Assembly (NCBI GenBank): GCA_900543485.1
Contig: UQRM01000039.1
Span: 1 to 18,027 of the forward strand
DNA length: 18,027 nt
Direction: 5' to 3'
Source: an uncultured Eubacterium sp.
GTDB lineage: Bacteria; Bacillota; Clostridia; Peptostreptococcales; Anaerovoracaceae
Shown: positions 6,123-13,603 of the stretch, in pieces
Layout: every line of letters begins with the position of its first letter
Numbering within the stretch: the first letter of the stretch is position 1
Notes under the pieces: model-generated
Told to the model about the DNA's origin: nothing
What the model saw: the letters and a program-made list of their open reading frames with translations, nothing else
Database searches by the model: none
Program-made: the position numbers and the translations under genes

Positions 6123-7349
6123 ATGGCTAAGATTTTAGATGGAATAAGGATAATAGATTTTACTCAGGGTCATACAGGGAGCTACGGTACGATGCTTCTG
6201 GCAGATTTTGGAGCAGAAGTAATAAAGATCGAAGATCCTAAGACAGGCGGGGATGTCCTGAGGAGAAGTTTTCCAAAGAATGAAAAGGGGAGTGCCTATC
6301 ATGCATATATGAACCGCGGTAAGAAAAGCGTCTGCATCGACAGGGAATCGGAGAAGGGGCAGGGAATGATCATGAAGCTGATCGAGAAGGCTGACGTGGT
6401 GTGCGACTGTTTCGTAGCGGGAGAACTGGAACGATGTGGTCTCGGATACGACAAGGCCAGGGAACTGAATCCGGGGATAATATACGCGTCTCATACGGGG
6501 TTCGGCAAGACGGGACCTATGAGCAACACGGCGGGGTGTGATCTGACATCGGAGGCGCTGTCCGGCCTCATGCAGGTCACTGGGTTCCCTGATGGAGGCC
6601 CGACGGCTCATGGCACCAGGATGGCGGATCAGTTCGGAGGCAATTTCTTCGCTGCCTCCATCGTCATGGCGCTGATGGTGAGAGATAAGACGGGAAAAGG
6701 ACAGCAGATAGATGTAGCATCTGCCGACTGCATGATGACAGCTCTCGAGGACTGCCTGGCAGAAGCGTCAATGAAAGGTGTGAAATTCCACAGAGAAGGA
6801 AATGGATCGCGATCCATCGCCCCTTACGATACCTTTGAGGTGAAGGACGGGATATTTTCCACGGCGGTTTCCACCAATTCACAGTGGAAGAAATTCTGCG
6901 AGGCCATGGATATGGAAGAGCTGATAGATGATCCCCGCTATAACAGCAATGAAGCCCGAGGCGAGAATTACTACACCGAGGATGGCAAGATCGGCCTCAG
7001 GGATATCATCGCGGATAGATTCAAGGATATGACGAGGCAGGAGATCGTGGATTTGCTGTCGCCATGGAATATACCGAGCGGCCCGGGATTCACGGTGCAG
7101 GACGCTTTTGACAATGAACAGCTGTCTGTGAGGCATATGGTGCTGGATGTGGAGGACAGGGCCATAGGAAAAATCAGGATGCCGGGGATACCTATTAAGA
7201 TATCGGGGATAGACGATACAGCTGTGATATCGGCACCGAAGCTGGGAGAGAATACCGAGGAAATTCTGAAAGACGCCGGCTGCGACAGCGAAGAAATAGA
7301 AAAAATGGCAAGAAAGTGTATTGTAATGTGTGAAGGGAGTGATCTATAA
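6123..7349 (+). CDS. CaiB/BaiF family III CoA-transferase (first of a pair)
   Basis: The 408-residue protein shows family III CoA-transferase features from end to end. It opens with LDGIRIIDFTQGHTGSYGTMLLADFGAEVIKIE and includes the NRGKKSVCID segment and SHTGFGKTGP. The catalytic Asp falls at residue 169 (RMADQFGG), the same number as in formyl-CoA transferase, followed by RDKTGKGQQIDV. Such enzymes move CoA between carboxylic acids through an aspartyl anhydride. The start is supported by AAGGAGA 8 bases upstream. Its stop codon overlaps the start of the next gene (TAATG), so the two are translationally coupled and may form a heteromer. In this operon it probably activates the imported acid as its CoA ester; the donor and acceptor are not readable from sequence. 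Confidence 0.92.
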   Translation: MAKILDGIRIIDFTQGHTGSYGTMLLADFGAEVIKIEDPKTGGDVLRRSFPKNEKGSAYHAYMNRGKKSVCIDRESEKGQGMIMKLIEKADVVCDCFVAGELERCGLGYDKARELNPGIIYASHTGFGKTGPMSNTAGCDLTSEALSGLMQVTGFPDGGPTAHGTRMADQFGGNFFAASIVMALMVRDKTGKGQQIDVASADCMMTALEDCLAEASMKGVKFHREGNGSRSIAPYDTFEVKDGIFSTAVSTNSQWKKFCEAMDMEELIDDPRYNSNEARGENYYTEDGKIGLRDIIADRFKDMTRQEIVDLLSPWNIPSGPGFTVQDAFDNEQLSVRHMVLDVEDRAIGKIRMPGIPIKISGIDDTAVISAPKLGENTEEILKDAGCDSEEIEKMARKCIVMCEGSDL

Positions 7350-8566
7350 TGAAGCCATTGGAAGGAATTACCGTGCTTGACTTCACACAGGCATATAGTG
7401 GCCCTTACTGTGCCATGAATCTGGGAGATTATGGAGCCAGAGTTATCAAGGTGGAGAGGGTCGAAGACGGAGACCAGTCGAGAGACTGGGGCCCATATGT
7501 AAATGGCGGAAACAGCGGCTACTTTGCCCTTTACAACAGGAATAAGGAGAGCATCGCCATAGATCTCAGTGAGCCTGAAGGCAAGGAGATCATCAAGAAG
7601 TTGTACGCGGAAGTCGATGTGGTGCTGGAAAACTTCAAATACGGTACTATCGACAAGCTGGGGATAGGCTACGAAGTGGCGAAGGAGATAAATCCGGGAA
7701 TAATTTTCGCGTCGATAACGGGATTCGGTCAGACGGGACCGCTGCGAAAGAATACGGCTTACGATAACGTTATCGAGTGTATGTGCGGATTTATGGAAAT
7801 GACGGGATATCCGGATGGGCCGGCCCTCAGATCGGGAGCGTCCGTAGGAGATAGTTACACGGGGATAATGATGTTTCTGGGGATCGTGCTGGCATGCTAC
7901 GACAAGGCTAAGACTGGAAAGGGACGAAGGCTTGATGTTTCCATGCTGGATACGATGTTCGCGACTATAGAAGACGCGATATTGGCATATAGCCTGACGG
8001 GGATCCAGATAAGCAGGACGGGCAACGCCAAGCCGAGAGAGATCGTTCCTTATGATAAATATGAATGCGCTGACAGTGAGATAACGGTGGGGATAACGGA
8101 CGAGTCTATGTGGCACGACTTCTGCGAAGCCGTAGAGATGCCGGAGTTGGAGAATGATCCGTTGTATGCCACCAATGATCTCAGATGTGAGAATTTCGAC
8201 AGCTTTACGAAACTGATGAGAGAGTACATGAAGAAAAAAGATTCAGAGTGGCTTTTGAAGCGTTTCACGCTGTACGGGATCCCGGCTTCTCCGATATTGT
8301 TGCCGCTGGAAGCATTGAGCAATGAGCAGTTCCTCACTCGTGACATGGCCATCACGATAGATGATGTCAATGTCGGTAAATATAAATCTTTCGGAATACC
8401 GATAAAGTTCAGCGAAACTCCGGGCGGCATACAGAAATCATCCCCTCTCCTGGGAGAAAATACGGAAGAGGTGCTGAGATCCGTCGGCTACAGCGACGCT
8501 GAGATAAGAGAATTAATAGATGAAGAGATCATCGGTATCCCTGAAACAGACGGAGCGGAGGGCTAA
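7349..8566 (+). CDS. CaiB/BaiF family III CoA-transferase (second of a pair)
   Basis: The 405-residue protein is a second family III CoA-transferase, clearly related to its neighbour but not a recent copy. The N-terminal LEGITVLDFTQAYSGPYCAMNLGDYGARVIKVE, NRNKESIAIDL, SITGFGQTGP and AKTGKGRRLDV blocks are conserved. The catalytic Asp is residue 168 (SVGDSYTG). The start overlaps the previous stop by one base with AGGGAGTG upstream. Both copies keep the Asp, so both are likely active. Paired family III transferases in known systems (for example BbsE/BbsF or SmtA/SmtB) can act as heteromers, and separate specificities for substrate loading and product release are the other option. It lies between the first transferase and a GPH transporter gene in the sigma-54 operon. 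Confidence 0.92.
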   Translation: MKPLEGITVLDFTQAYSGPYCAMNLGDYGARVIKVERVEDGDQSRDWGPYVNGGNSGYFALYNRNKESIAIDLSEPEGKEIIKKLYAEVDVVLENFKYGTIDKLGIGYEVAKEINPGIIFASITGFGQTGPLRKNTAYDNVIECMCGFMEMTGYPDGPALRSGASVGDSYTGIMMFLGIVLACYDKAKTGKGRRLDVSMLDTMFATIEDAILAYSLTGIQISRTGNAKPREIVPYDKYECADSEITVGITDESMWHDFCEAVEMPELENDPLYATNDLRCENFDSFTKLMREYMKKKDSEWLLKRFTLYGIPASPILLPLEALSNEQFLTRDMAITIDDVNVGKYKSFGIPIKFSETPGGIQKSSPLLGENTEEVLRSVGYSDAEIRELIDEEIIGIPETDGAEG

Positions 8567-8619
8567 GCGTCCGGTGAGGCGTAAAAGCCTGGAGATGAAA
8601 AACTGAAAACAGGAGGAAT

Positions 8620-10077
8620 ATGGAAAGGTTAAGTCTTAAAACGAAAGCATTGTATGGATTGGCAGGTGTGGGAGATTCGGCCCTTTACAATATCATGGGG
8701 ACCTTCGCGCTTTTCTTTCTGACTACCGTGGCAGGAGTCGATCCTGCTATCGCGGGGACGATAACCGCGATAGGCTCGGTGTGGGATACCATATGCGGAG
8801 CCATAATAGGGTATGTGTCGGATAATACCGATACCAGGTTCGGAAAGCGAAAGCCATTTCTCGTCATAGCATCCCTGCCGCTGATGGTGTTCACGTCACT
8901 GTTCTTCTTCAATGTACATGCCGGAGAAGAAGTGATGATCGTATATTATGGCATCATGATAATGCTGTTCTGGACTTCCTTTTCATTCTTCTTTGTTCCA
9001 TATCTGGCGTGGGGAGCGGAGCTTACGGACAACTACGACGAGCGTACGGTGCTGAGAGGCTATGTTTCGTTTTTCAACGCCGTGGGAACGGCGCTGGGAC
9101 TGGTGCTCCCTAACATACTGGTGGAGATAATGACCGACGCAGGATATTCCGTCGAGACGGGATGGCAGACGACAGGTATACTCTGCGGCGTGGTGTCGGG
9201 AGGAACGATACTGATCGCCGCTCTGGGGATAAAGGATAAAAACGCCCGGGACAAAGACGCCGGGGGACGTATCGAGAAGCGTCCTGATGGCGAAAAAAAG
9301 ACCCGTGGAGGGATCAGAGCCGCAGCCGGCGTGATAGCCGGGATGCTGAAAAATTACGCCCAGATACTGAAGCTGAGGACTGTACGGTACATATTGGGAG
9401 CCAGCATCTGCTATCTGATCGGATATACGATATTCTGCTCCGACAGGATGTATTTTTTCACGTATAACATGGGGCTGTCGGGCGGTATCATAACCGTCAT
9501 TATGATGCTTATGACCTTCATATCGGTGGCCTTCATACCGCTGATATCCTTTATAAACAGGTGGATAGACAAACGGACGACATATCTGCTGGGGATGGCG
9601 GTCACGGTAGTGGGCTTCGTTATTTTCGGGTTGAGCGGCAACACCTCCTTCGTGGGTGTGTGTATCATTTCCGTCATATACTGTGCGGGAAACAGCGTCT
9701 ACTGGCAGCTGGTACCGGCGATGATATATGACGTGTGCGAGGTCGACAGGCTGATGAACAGTCAGGACAGAGCGGGGATGGTGATATCGCTGCAGTCCTT
9801 GTCTGAAGCTATGTCGGGAGCTGTAGCGATGCAGCTCATGGGGCTGATCCTGAGTCTGTCGGGATTCGACGGCAGCGCCGCTGTGCAGAGTGGGACGGCG
9901 CTTCAGTGGACAGGATATTCATTCACCCTGATACCGGCACTTTTCATGGTGCTTTCCATGATCTGTATTTTCAGATATCCTGTGACGAAAGCGATGTATC
10001 ACAAGGTGCTGGCGGCTCTTGAACGTAGAGACAGGGGAGAAGATGTGGATATGAGCGGATTCAGGAAGCTCAGATGA
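8620..10077 (+). CDS. GPH-family (MFS) cation symporter
   Basis: The 485-residue polytopic protein belongs to the glycoside-pentoside-hexuronide:cation symporter group of the major facilitator superfamily. The N-terminus (KTKALYGLAGVGDSALYN), the VWDTICGAIIGYVSD segment ending at Asp68, and the DTRFGKRKPF loop (71-80) are typical. About twelve membrane segments are present, with a long basic cytoplasmic loop near residues 205-235. Members move sugars or organic acids with Na+ or H+. Placed last in a CoA-transferase operon, it more likely carries an organic-acid substrate or product than a sugar; that is inference. AGGAGG ends only three bases before the ATG, a short spacing, but no better in-frame start exists. 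The gene is followed by a terminator-like hairpin. Confidence 0.88.
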   Translation: MERLSLKTKALYGLAGVGDSALYNIMGTFALFFLTTVAGVDPAIAGTITAIGSVWDTICGAIIGYVSDNTDTRFGKRKPFLVIASLPLMVFTSLFFFNVHAGEEVMIVYYGIMIMLFWTSFSFFFVPYLAWGAELTDNYDERTVLRGYVSFFNAVGTALGLVLPNILVEIMTDAGYSVETGWQTTGILCGVVSGGTILIAALGIKDKNARDKDAGGRIEKRPDGEKKTRGGIRAAAGVIAGMLKNYAQILKLRTVRYILGASICYLIGYTIFCSDRMYFFTYNMGLSGGIITVIMMLMTFISVAFIPLISFINRWIDKRTTYLLGMAVTVVGFVIFGLSGNTSFVGVCIISVIYCAGNSVYWQLVPAMIYDVCEVDRLMNSQDRAGMVISLQSLSEAMSGAVAMQLMGLILSLSGFDGSAAVQSGTALQWTGYSFTLIPALFMVLSMICIFRYPVTKAMYHKVLAALERRDRGEDVDMSGFRKLR

Positions 10078-10111
10078 TTTTATGATAGTGTGTAGAGTAA
10101 ATAAGCGATAA

Positions 10112-10153
10112 AAAAGCTGTCGCGACGGGGTGAAGACCGGAGCGGCAGCTTTT
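10112..10153 (+). terminator. Terminator-like hairpin at the end of the sigma-54 operon
   Basis: AAAAGCTGTCGC and GCGGCAGCTTTT pair over 12 bp with one G-U pair. The 3' arm ends in TTTT, and a further TTT follows after two bases. It lies 35 bp after the transporter stop and before the rubredoxin promoter. Confidence 0.7.
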
Positions 10154-10163
10154 ATGTTTCAGC

Positions 10164-10192
10164 TTGTAAGACGGGGATTTTTTGGTTATAGT
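10164..10192 (+). promoter_or_regulatory. Housekeeping promoter of the rubredoxin gene
   Basis: -35 TTGTAA (10164-10169) and -10 TATAGT (10187-10192) are 17 bp apart. The predicted leader is about 33 nt. Confidence 0.65.
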
Positions 10193-10231
10193 ATAGATGT
10201 CAGATATTTTGAGAAAAAAGGAGGACGGATC

Positions 10232-10387
10232 ATGAAGTATAAGTGCAGCGTATGTGGATGGGAATATGATGAAGCGAAGGGCTATCCGGATGGAGGTATC
10301 GCTCCGGGAACGCCGTGGAGCGAGGTTCCGGATGATTTTGAATGCCCGGTATGCAGCGTAGGGAAAGACGAGTTTGAAGCCGAGTAG
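10232..10387 (+). CDS. Rubredoxin
   Basis: The 51-residue protein is a complete classical rubredoxin. Iron ligands are Cys5-x2-Cys8 (CSVCGW) and Cys38-x2-Cys41 ([11 protein letters not shown]). The conserved core [19 protein letters not shown] lies between them. It is a soluble one-electron carrier, usually serving oxygen or superoxide detoxification or other redox enzymes in anaerobes. ATG 10232 is chosen because GGAGG lies seven bases before it and the protein then has the family's usual length; an in-frame extension to 10130 would run through the upstream terminator and promoter. It is probably a single-gene unit with its own promoter and terminator. It may share a function with the flavin reductase-rubredoxin fusion in this window. 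Confidence 0.96.
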   Translation: MKYKCSVCGWEYDEAKGYPDGGIAPGTPWSEVPDDFECPVCSVGKDEFEAE

Positions 10388-10415
10388 TAAAGGCTGAGGG
10401 CGTGAAGAAAAAATG

Positions 10416-10531
10416 AAAAACAAAGGGCAGCGGTTAGGATAACTGATAGATTCTAACCGCTGCCCTTTTATCATTGTATCTTGAATATATGGGTGTTGTC
10501 GAATGTTTCGGTGCGTCCGAAGCGATCCTAC
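10416..10531 (-). ncRNA. Candidate small RNA, minus strand
   Basis: A consensus -10 TATAAT on the minus strand (10538-10543) predicts a start at about 10531. The transcript would hold a 5' hairpin TTCGG-ACGCA-CCGAA, an A-rich linker, and a strong terminator (16-bp stem 10422-10468, then TTTGTTTTT on the minus strand). No ribosome site or credible reading frame is present. The -10 is centred 32 bp from a 16-bp Crp-type palindrome, so an activated promoter is plausible. Expression is inferred. Confidence 0.4.
10422..10468 (+). terminator. Bidirectional terminator between rubredoxin and the small-RNA region
   Basis: AAAGGGCAGCGGTTAG and its exact complement (10453-10468) form a 16-bp stem with a 15-nt loop. 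TTTT lies at the plus-strand end, and TTTGTTTTT on the minus strand. It can end rubredoxin transcripts and minus-strand transcripts. Confidence 0.9.
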
Positions 10532-10537
10532 ACACTG

Positions 10538-10607
10538 ATTATAGATGAGAACGGCATGGCAGGCTGTTGTATCTACAACAAATCATATTATTGGTTTGCC
10601 ATATATT
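10538..10607. promoter_or_regulatory. Crp-type palindrome with symmetric divergent -10 boxes
   Basis: TGTTGTATCTACAACA (10565-10580) is palindromic except for its central bases. On the minus side TATAAT occupies 10543-10538, and on the plus side TATATT occupies 10602-10607. Both are centred exactly 32 bp from the palindrome centre. This places the palindrome at -41.5 for each predicted start, the class II activator position known for Crp/Fnr proteins. Neither side has a good -35 box. A near-identical palindrome lies before the Crp-like gene (13952-13967). Confidence 0.55.
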
Positions 10608-10613
10608 ATATAT

Positions 10614-10765
10614 TTGTATGCTGCAAATGTGATTGCGCTCAGTCGTGTATCTTTCTGTTGTGGAGAGCTGGTATTTTCATTTTTTATGACGTTTTGCGCC
10701 TCGCTGTGTCCGGCGCATTCGGAAAGGAGCACTGTCGCCAGAAGGAGCAGTGCTCCTGCTTTTTT
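10614..10765 (+). ncRNA. Candidate small RNA, plus strand
   Basis: The predicted start at 10614 follows -10 TATATT. The transcript would include a hairpin (TGCGCC 10695-10700 with GGCGCA 10712-10717) and end at a clean terminator (10725-10765), about 150 nt in total. There is no plus-strand protein gene between the start and that terminator, so the terminator otherwise has no obvious client. Antisense to the 3' flank of the aldo/keto reductase gene. Expression is inferred. Confidence 0.35.
10725..10765 (+). terminator. Rho-independent terminator, plus strand
   Basis: AGGAGCACTG and CAGTGCTCCT form a perfect 10-bp stem, followed by GC and TTTTTT. On the minus strand only a short T-run follows, so it is mainly a plus-strand terminator. 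Confidence 0.75.
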
Positions 10766-10795
10766 CATCGAAATCATGGTAGGCCGCACCTGCCG

Positions 10796-11641
10796 TTACT
10801 TCTGATCATCTACAGGAGGAACCATTTCCACATATTTCTTCAGCATCTCCGGAGTGCTATGGTAATATCTCTTCTTCTTGTCCATAGCGTTTATATCCGC
10901 CATCTCCTCATCAGTGAGGGAGAAGTCGAACAAATCAAAGTTGGCCCTTATGTGGTCAGGGTTTTTAGATCCCGGGATAACGACGTCACCGTTTTGGATG
11001 TGCCATCTGAGGATTATCTGGGCGTTGGATTTGCCATATTTTTCTCCCAGCTTCGCAAAGAGCGGCTCCTCTATGAGCGTTTTGTCGCCGTGGCCGAGTG
11101 GATACCATGCTTGTATCACTATATCGTGACTCTTCAGGAACTCCTTCAGCTCCTTTTCCTGCGAGTAAGGATGGACCTCGGTCTGGAGGATGGCCGGCTC
11201 TACCTGACATATATCGAGGATCTCCTTTATCTGATCTTCGTTGAAGTTGGATAAGCCGATAGCTCTGACTTTTCCTTCTTTATATGCCTTCTCCATCAGT
11301 TTGTAGCCGGCGATATAGTTGCCGGCAGGCTGGTGTATGAGCAGCAGATCGATATAATCGGTGTCAAGTCTTTCGAGGGTCTTGTCGATGGCGTTGTCTT
11401 CTTCATAGAAAGACGGCCAAAGCTTAGTCTCCAGGAAGATGTCTTCCCTTGGGACGCCTGATTTTCTGATAGCGCGGCCTACGGCTTTCTCGTTTACGTA
11501 GGCGTTTGCTGTATCTATGAGGCGGTATCCGCACTGTAGAGCGCTGAGGACGGAAGCCTCCGCTTCGTCAGGTGTCAGCAGGAATGTACCTATTCCTGCC
11601 ATAGGCATTTTTATGTTGTTGTTCAAAGTAATGTATTCCAT
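10796..11641 (-). CDS. Aldo/keto reductase
   Basis: The 281-residue protein is a complete NADPH-type aldo/keto reductase barrel. The catalytic tetrad is Asp43 and Tyr48 in RLIDTANAYVNE, Lys73 in LETKLWPSF, and His103 in LLLIHQPAG. The C-terminal cofactor-binding region reads DVVIPGSKNPDHIRANFDLFDF. The length and motifs fit the 2,5-diketo-gluconate reductase-like branch, which reduces small aldehydes and ketones, including methylglyoxal in some members. The start is supported by AGGAGG eight bases upstream on the minus strand and a promoter at 11665-11693. Together with the neighbouring aldehyde dehydrogenase it suggests aldehyde handling. The physiological substrate is unknown. Confidence 0.93.
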   Translation of the reverse strand: MEYITLNNNIKMPMAGIGTFLLTPDEAEASVLSALQCGYRLIDTANAYVNEKAVGRAIRKSGVPREDIFLETKLWPSFYEEDNAIDKTLERLDTDYIDLLLIHQPAGNYIAGYKLMEKAYKEGKVRAIGLSNFNEDQIKEILDICQVEPAILQTEVHPYSQEKELKEFLKSHDIVIQAWYPLGHGDKTLIEEPLFAKLGEKYGKSNAQIILRWHIQNGDVVIPGSKNPDHIRANFDLFDFSLTDEEMADINAMDKKKRYYHSTPEMLKKYVEMVPPVDDQK

Positions 11642-11664
11642 CGTATCTACCTCCTTTTGTCCAT

Positions 11665-11693
11665 ATTATAGGCCGGATCGGCAGGAAGCGGAA
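11665..11693 (-). promoter_or_regulatory. Probable promoter of the aldo/keto reductase gene
   Basis: On the minus strand a consensus -10 TATAAT (11665-11670) lies 17 bp from a poor -35 TTCCGC (11688-11693). The weak -35 suggests dependence on an activator. Confidence 0.55.
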
Positions 11694-11702
11694 GTTTCCG
11701 TT

Positions 11703-11729
11703 GGTTATCCGGTATTAACCTGGAGGTTA
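11703..11729. promoter_or_regulatory. Cluster of GGTTA/TAACC half-sites upstream of the aldo/keto reductase
   Basis: Half-sites are GGTTA (11703-11707), TAACC (11716-11720) and GGTTA (11725-11729). The last two form the palindrome TAACC-TGGA-GGTTA, centred about 64.5 bp before the predicted start. Its 5-4-5 form resembles Fnr-family operators, but the sequence differs from the other palindromes in this window. Confidence 0.3.
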
Positions 11730-11770
11730 TTGCTGACGGGAGGAGCGAAGCGCGGATCTTTCCATAACGC

Positions 11771-13603
11771 TCATCTTTCAGGATACCAGCCTGGCATGCC
11801 GGAATCCAGGCAGTCGTTTATCTGTTTGACTTCCTGATATTCTTCGAGACCCTGCGGTCCCAGATCTCTTCCGATACCGGACATCTTGTATCCGCCCCAT
11901 GGACCTTCCGCGAAGCATGGGTTGTAACAGTTTAACCAGGTTATCCCTGCACGCAATTCCTTTATGACTCGCATGGCACGCATGTGGTCATTGGTGAATA
12001 CAGCGCCGGCCAGACCATATTCCGTATCATTGGCCAGTGCTATAGCTTCATCTTCAGTTTTGAAGGTCTGTATCGCGGCGACGGGACCGAATATCTCTTC
12101 TTTGACGATGGTCATCTGGCCGGTGCAGCCGTCAAAGACAGTAGGCTCTATGAAAAAGCCGTCGGCGCACTCTCCTTTCGTGTATCGTCTGCCTCCGCAT
12201 CTGCATACGGCTCCTTCTTTTTTGCCTGTCTCTATGTATTTCAACACCTGTTCCATTTGCTCCTCTGAAACGACAGCTCCGATATCAGGATTTTTCATCG
12301 GATCGCCTATGGTCATCTTGCGGGCTCGCTCCACGAGACGATCCGTGAATTCGTCGTGTATAGATTCATGGACTATTATTCGCGAGCCTGCGGAGCAGAT
12401 TTCTCCCTGATTCATGAAGATCCCTATCATGGACCATTCTACGGCCCTGTCGATATCAGCGTCGGCGAATATTATGCTGGGAGATTTGCCGCCCAGCTCG
12501 AGGCCTATCTTTTTTACGTTGGAAGAAGCCGCGCACATTATGCTTTGCCCTACGGCGGTACTGCCGGTAAAGGTGATGCAATCGACATCTTTACTTTTAG
12601 CCAGCTGGTTGCCTATAAGGCCGCCAGGGCCAAGGATGAGATTGGCACAGCCGTCAGGTAGACCTGCTCTGTCCAGTATTTCAAAGAGTTTCACCACGCT
12701 TGCAGGTGTTATGGTGGCAGGCTTGAGGATGATACTGTTTCCTGCCGCCAGAGCGGGAGCCAGTTTCCATACGGCTATCATGAGGGGATAGTTCCATGGA
12801 GTTATCAGTGCGCAGACACCGACAGGTTCATGGACAGTATAGGAATGCATATGACCAAAATTGTCATTTACTTCGTAGGAGCCGCCGGACGGCTTCATTA
12901 TGAGGCCGGCATAATACTTGAAGACATGGATGGCGTCGTCGATATCGGCTTCCGATTCTCTGAGAGGTTTACCGTGGTTTTCCGTCTCGATGGCGGCCAG
13001 TTCATCCCTTTCGGCCTCCATCATACTGGCGATTTTCAGGAGTGCATCGGCTCTGTCCTGGGCGCACAGTCTGCGCCATTTCCCGGAACCGTAAAAGGAG
13101 CTGCGAGCTGCGTGTATAGCTTTTTCCACATCTCTGCTGTCACTGGAGGCAGCTTCTCCGATGATCTTTCCATTGGCAGGGTTTATGACAGGCACAGTTT
13201 TACCTGACAGATATCGGTGGATGCGTTGACCGGCGGAGCATAAAGTGTAGGTGGTCCTGGAAAACCGGATCAGACCTTCACGGCGCATCGCGTTAAGCTC
13301 TCTTGAGAGGGTGCTCCTGTTGACGCAGAGATATTGGGCAAACTGTTCCTGGTTCATTCCTATGTCAAAGGTATGGCTGCCGCGCTTTTCACTGATGATG
13401 CTGAGATGAGTCAGGATCCTTTCTCTGATAGTGTGTTTGGACAATACATCGACCTTGTAAGTTATCTTTATGTTTTCATCCGAAAGGATCTTAGTTATGT
13501 TTTGAAGCAAAATTATCTTGCAGGAGGGAGATATCCCGTGACTGGAAAAGAACAGGGAATATCTGAAAAACACGACGGCACAGCCCGTATCGGCCGTGAG
13601 CAT
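11771..13603 (-). CDS. Aldehyde dehydrogenase fused to the C-terminal half of a Crp/Fnr regulator
   Basis: This 610-residue frame joins two proteins. Residues 1 to about 120 are the second half of a Crp/Fnr regulator: the end of the effector barrel, the dimer helix (ITKILSDENIKITYKVDVLS) and the helix-turn-helix NQEQFAQYLCVNRSTLSREL (84-103). Without a stop codon it runs into a full NAD(P)-aldehyde dehydrogenase of the betaine-aldehyde dehydrogenase-like group (about 122-610). That part has PWNYP (Asn271), ILKPA (Lys294), FTGSTAVG, general base Glu369 in LELGG and catalytic Cys403 in GEICSAG. The listed ATG at 13603 lies inside the regulator's effector domain and has no clear ribosome site. 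The true start is probably 13892, in another frame, one extra base away. Removing that base gives a single protein of 706 residues. No separate start with a ribosome site for the dehydrogenase is visible. Confidence 0.85.
   Translation of the reverse strand: MLTADTGCAVVFFRYSLFFSSHGISPSCKIILLQNITKILSDENIKITYKVDVLSKHTIRERILTHLSIISEKRGSHTFDIGMNQEQFAQYLCVNRSTLSRELNAMRREGLIRFSRTTYTLCSAGQRIHRYLSGKTVPVINPANGKIIGEAASSDSRDVEKAIHAARSSFYGSGKWRRLCAQDRADALLKIASMMEAERDELAAIETENHGKPLRESEADIDDAIHVFKYYAGLIMKPSGGSYEVNDNFGHMHSYTVHEPVGVCALITPWNYPLMIAVWKLAPALAAGNSIILKPATITPASVVKLFEILDRAGLPDGCANLILGPGGLIGNQLAKSKDVDCITFTGSTAVGQSIMCAASSNVKKIGLELGGKSPSIIFADADIDRAVEWSMIGIFMNQGEICSAGSRIIVHESIHDEFTDRLVERARKMTIGDPMKNPDIGAVVSEEQMEQVLKYIETGKKEGAVCRCGGRRYTKGECADGFFIEPTVFDGCTGQMTIVKEEIFGPVAAIQTFKTEDEAIALANDTEYGLAGAVFTNDHMRAMRVIKELRAGITWLNCYNPCFAEGPWGGYKMSGIGRDLGPQGLEEYQEVKQINDCLDSGMPGWYPER

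Noticed and set aside
6971..8116. Minus-strand frame of 381 residues
   Set aside because: It is antisense to the two CoA-transferase genes, whose motifs are unambiguous; its protein has no recognisable family features.
10130..10231. N-terminal extension of rubredoxin
   Set aside because: It would overlap the preceding terminator hairpin and the rubredoxin promoter, and rubredoxins of about 51 residues begin at the ATG at 10232.
10583..10789. Minus-strand 68-residue frame starting with a signal-peptide-like stretch (MKKAGALLLLATVLLS)
   Set aside because: Its start region coincides with the perfect hairpin and T-run of a plus-strand terminator, the Cys context (LSEC) is a poor lipobox, the ribosome site is weak, and it breaks off without a recognisable domain. 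A decayed lipoprotein gene remains possible.
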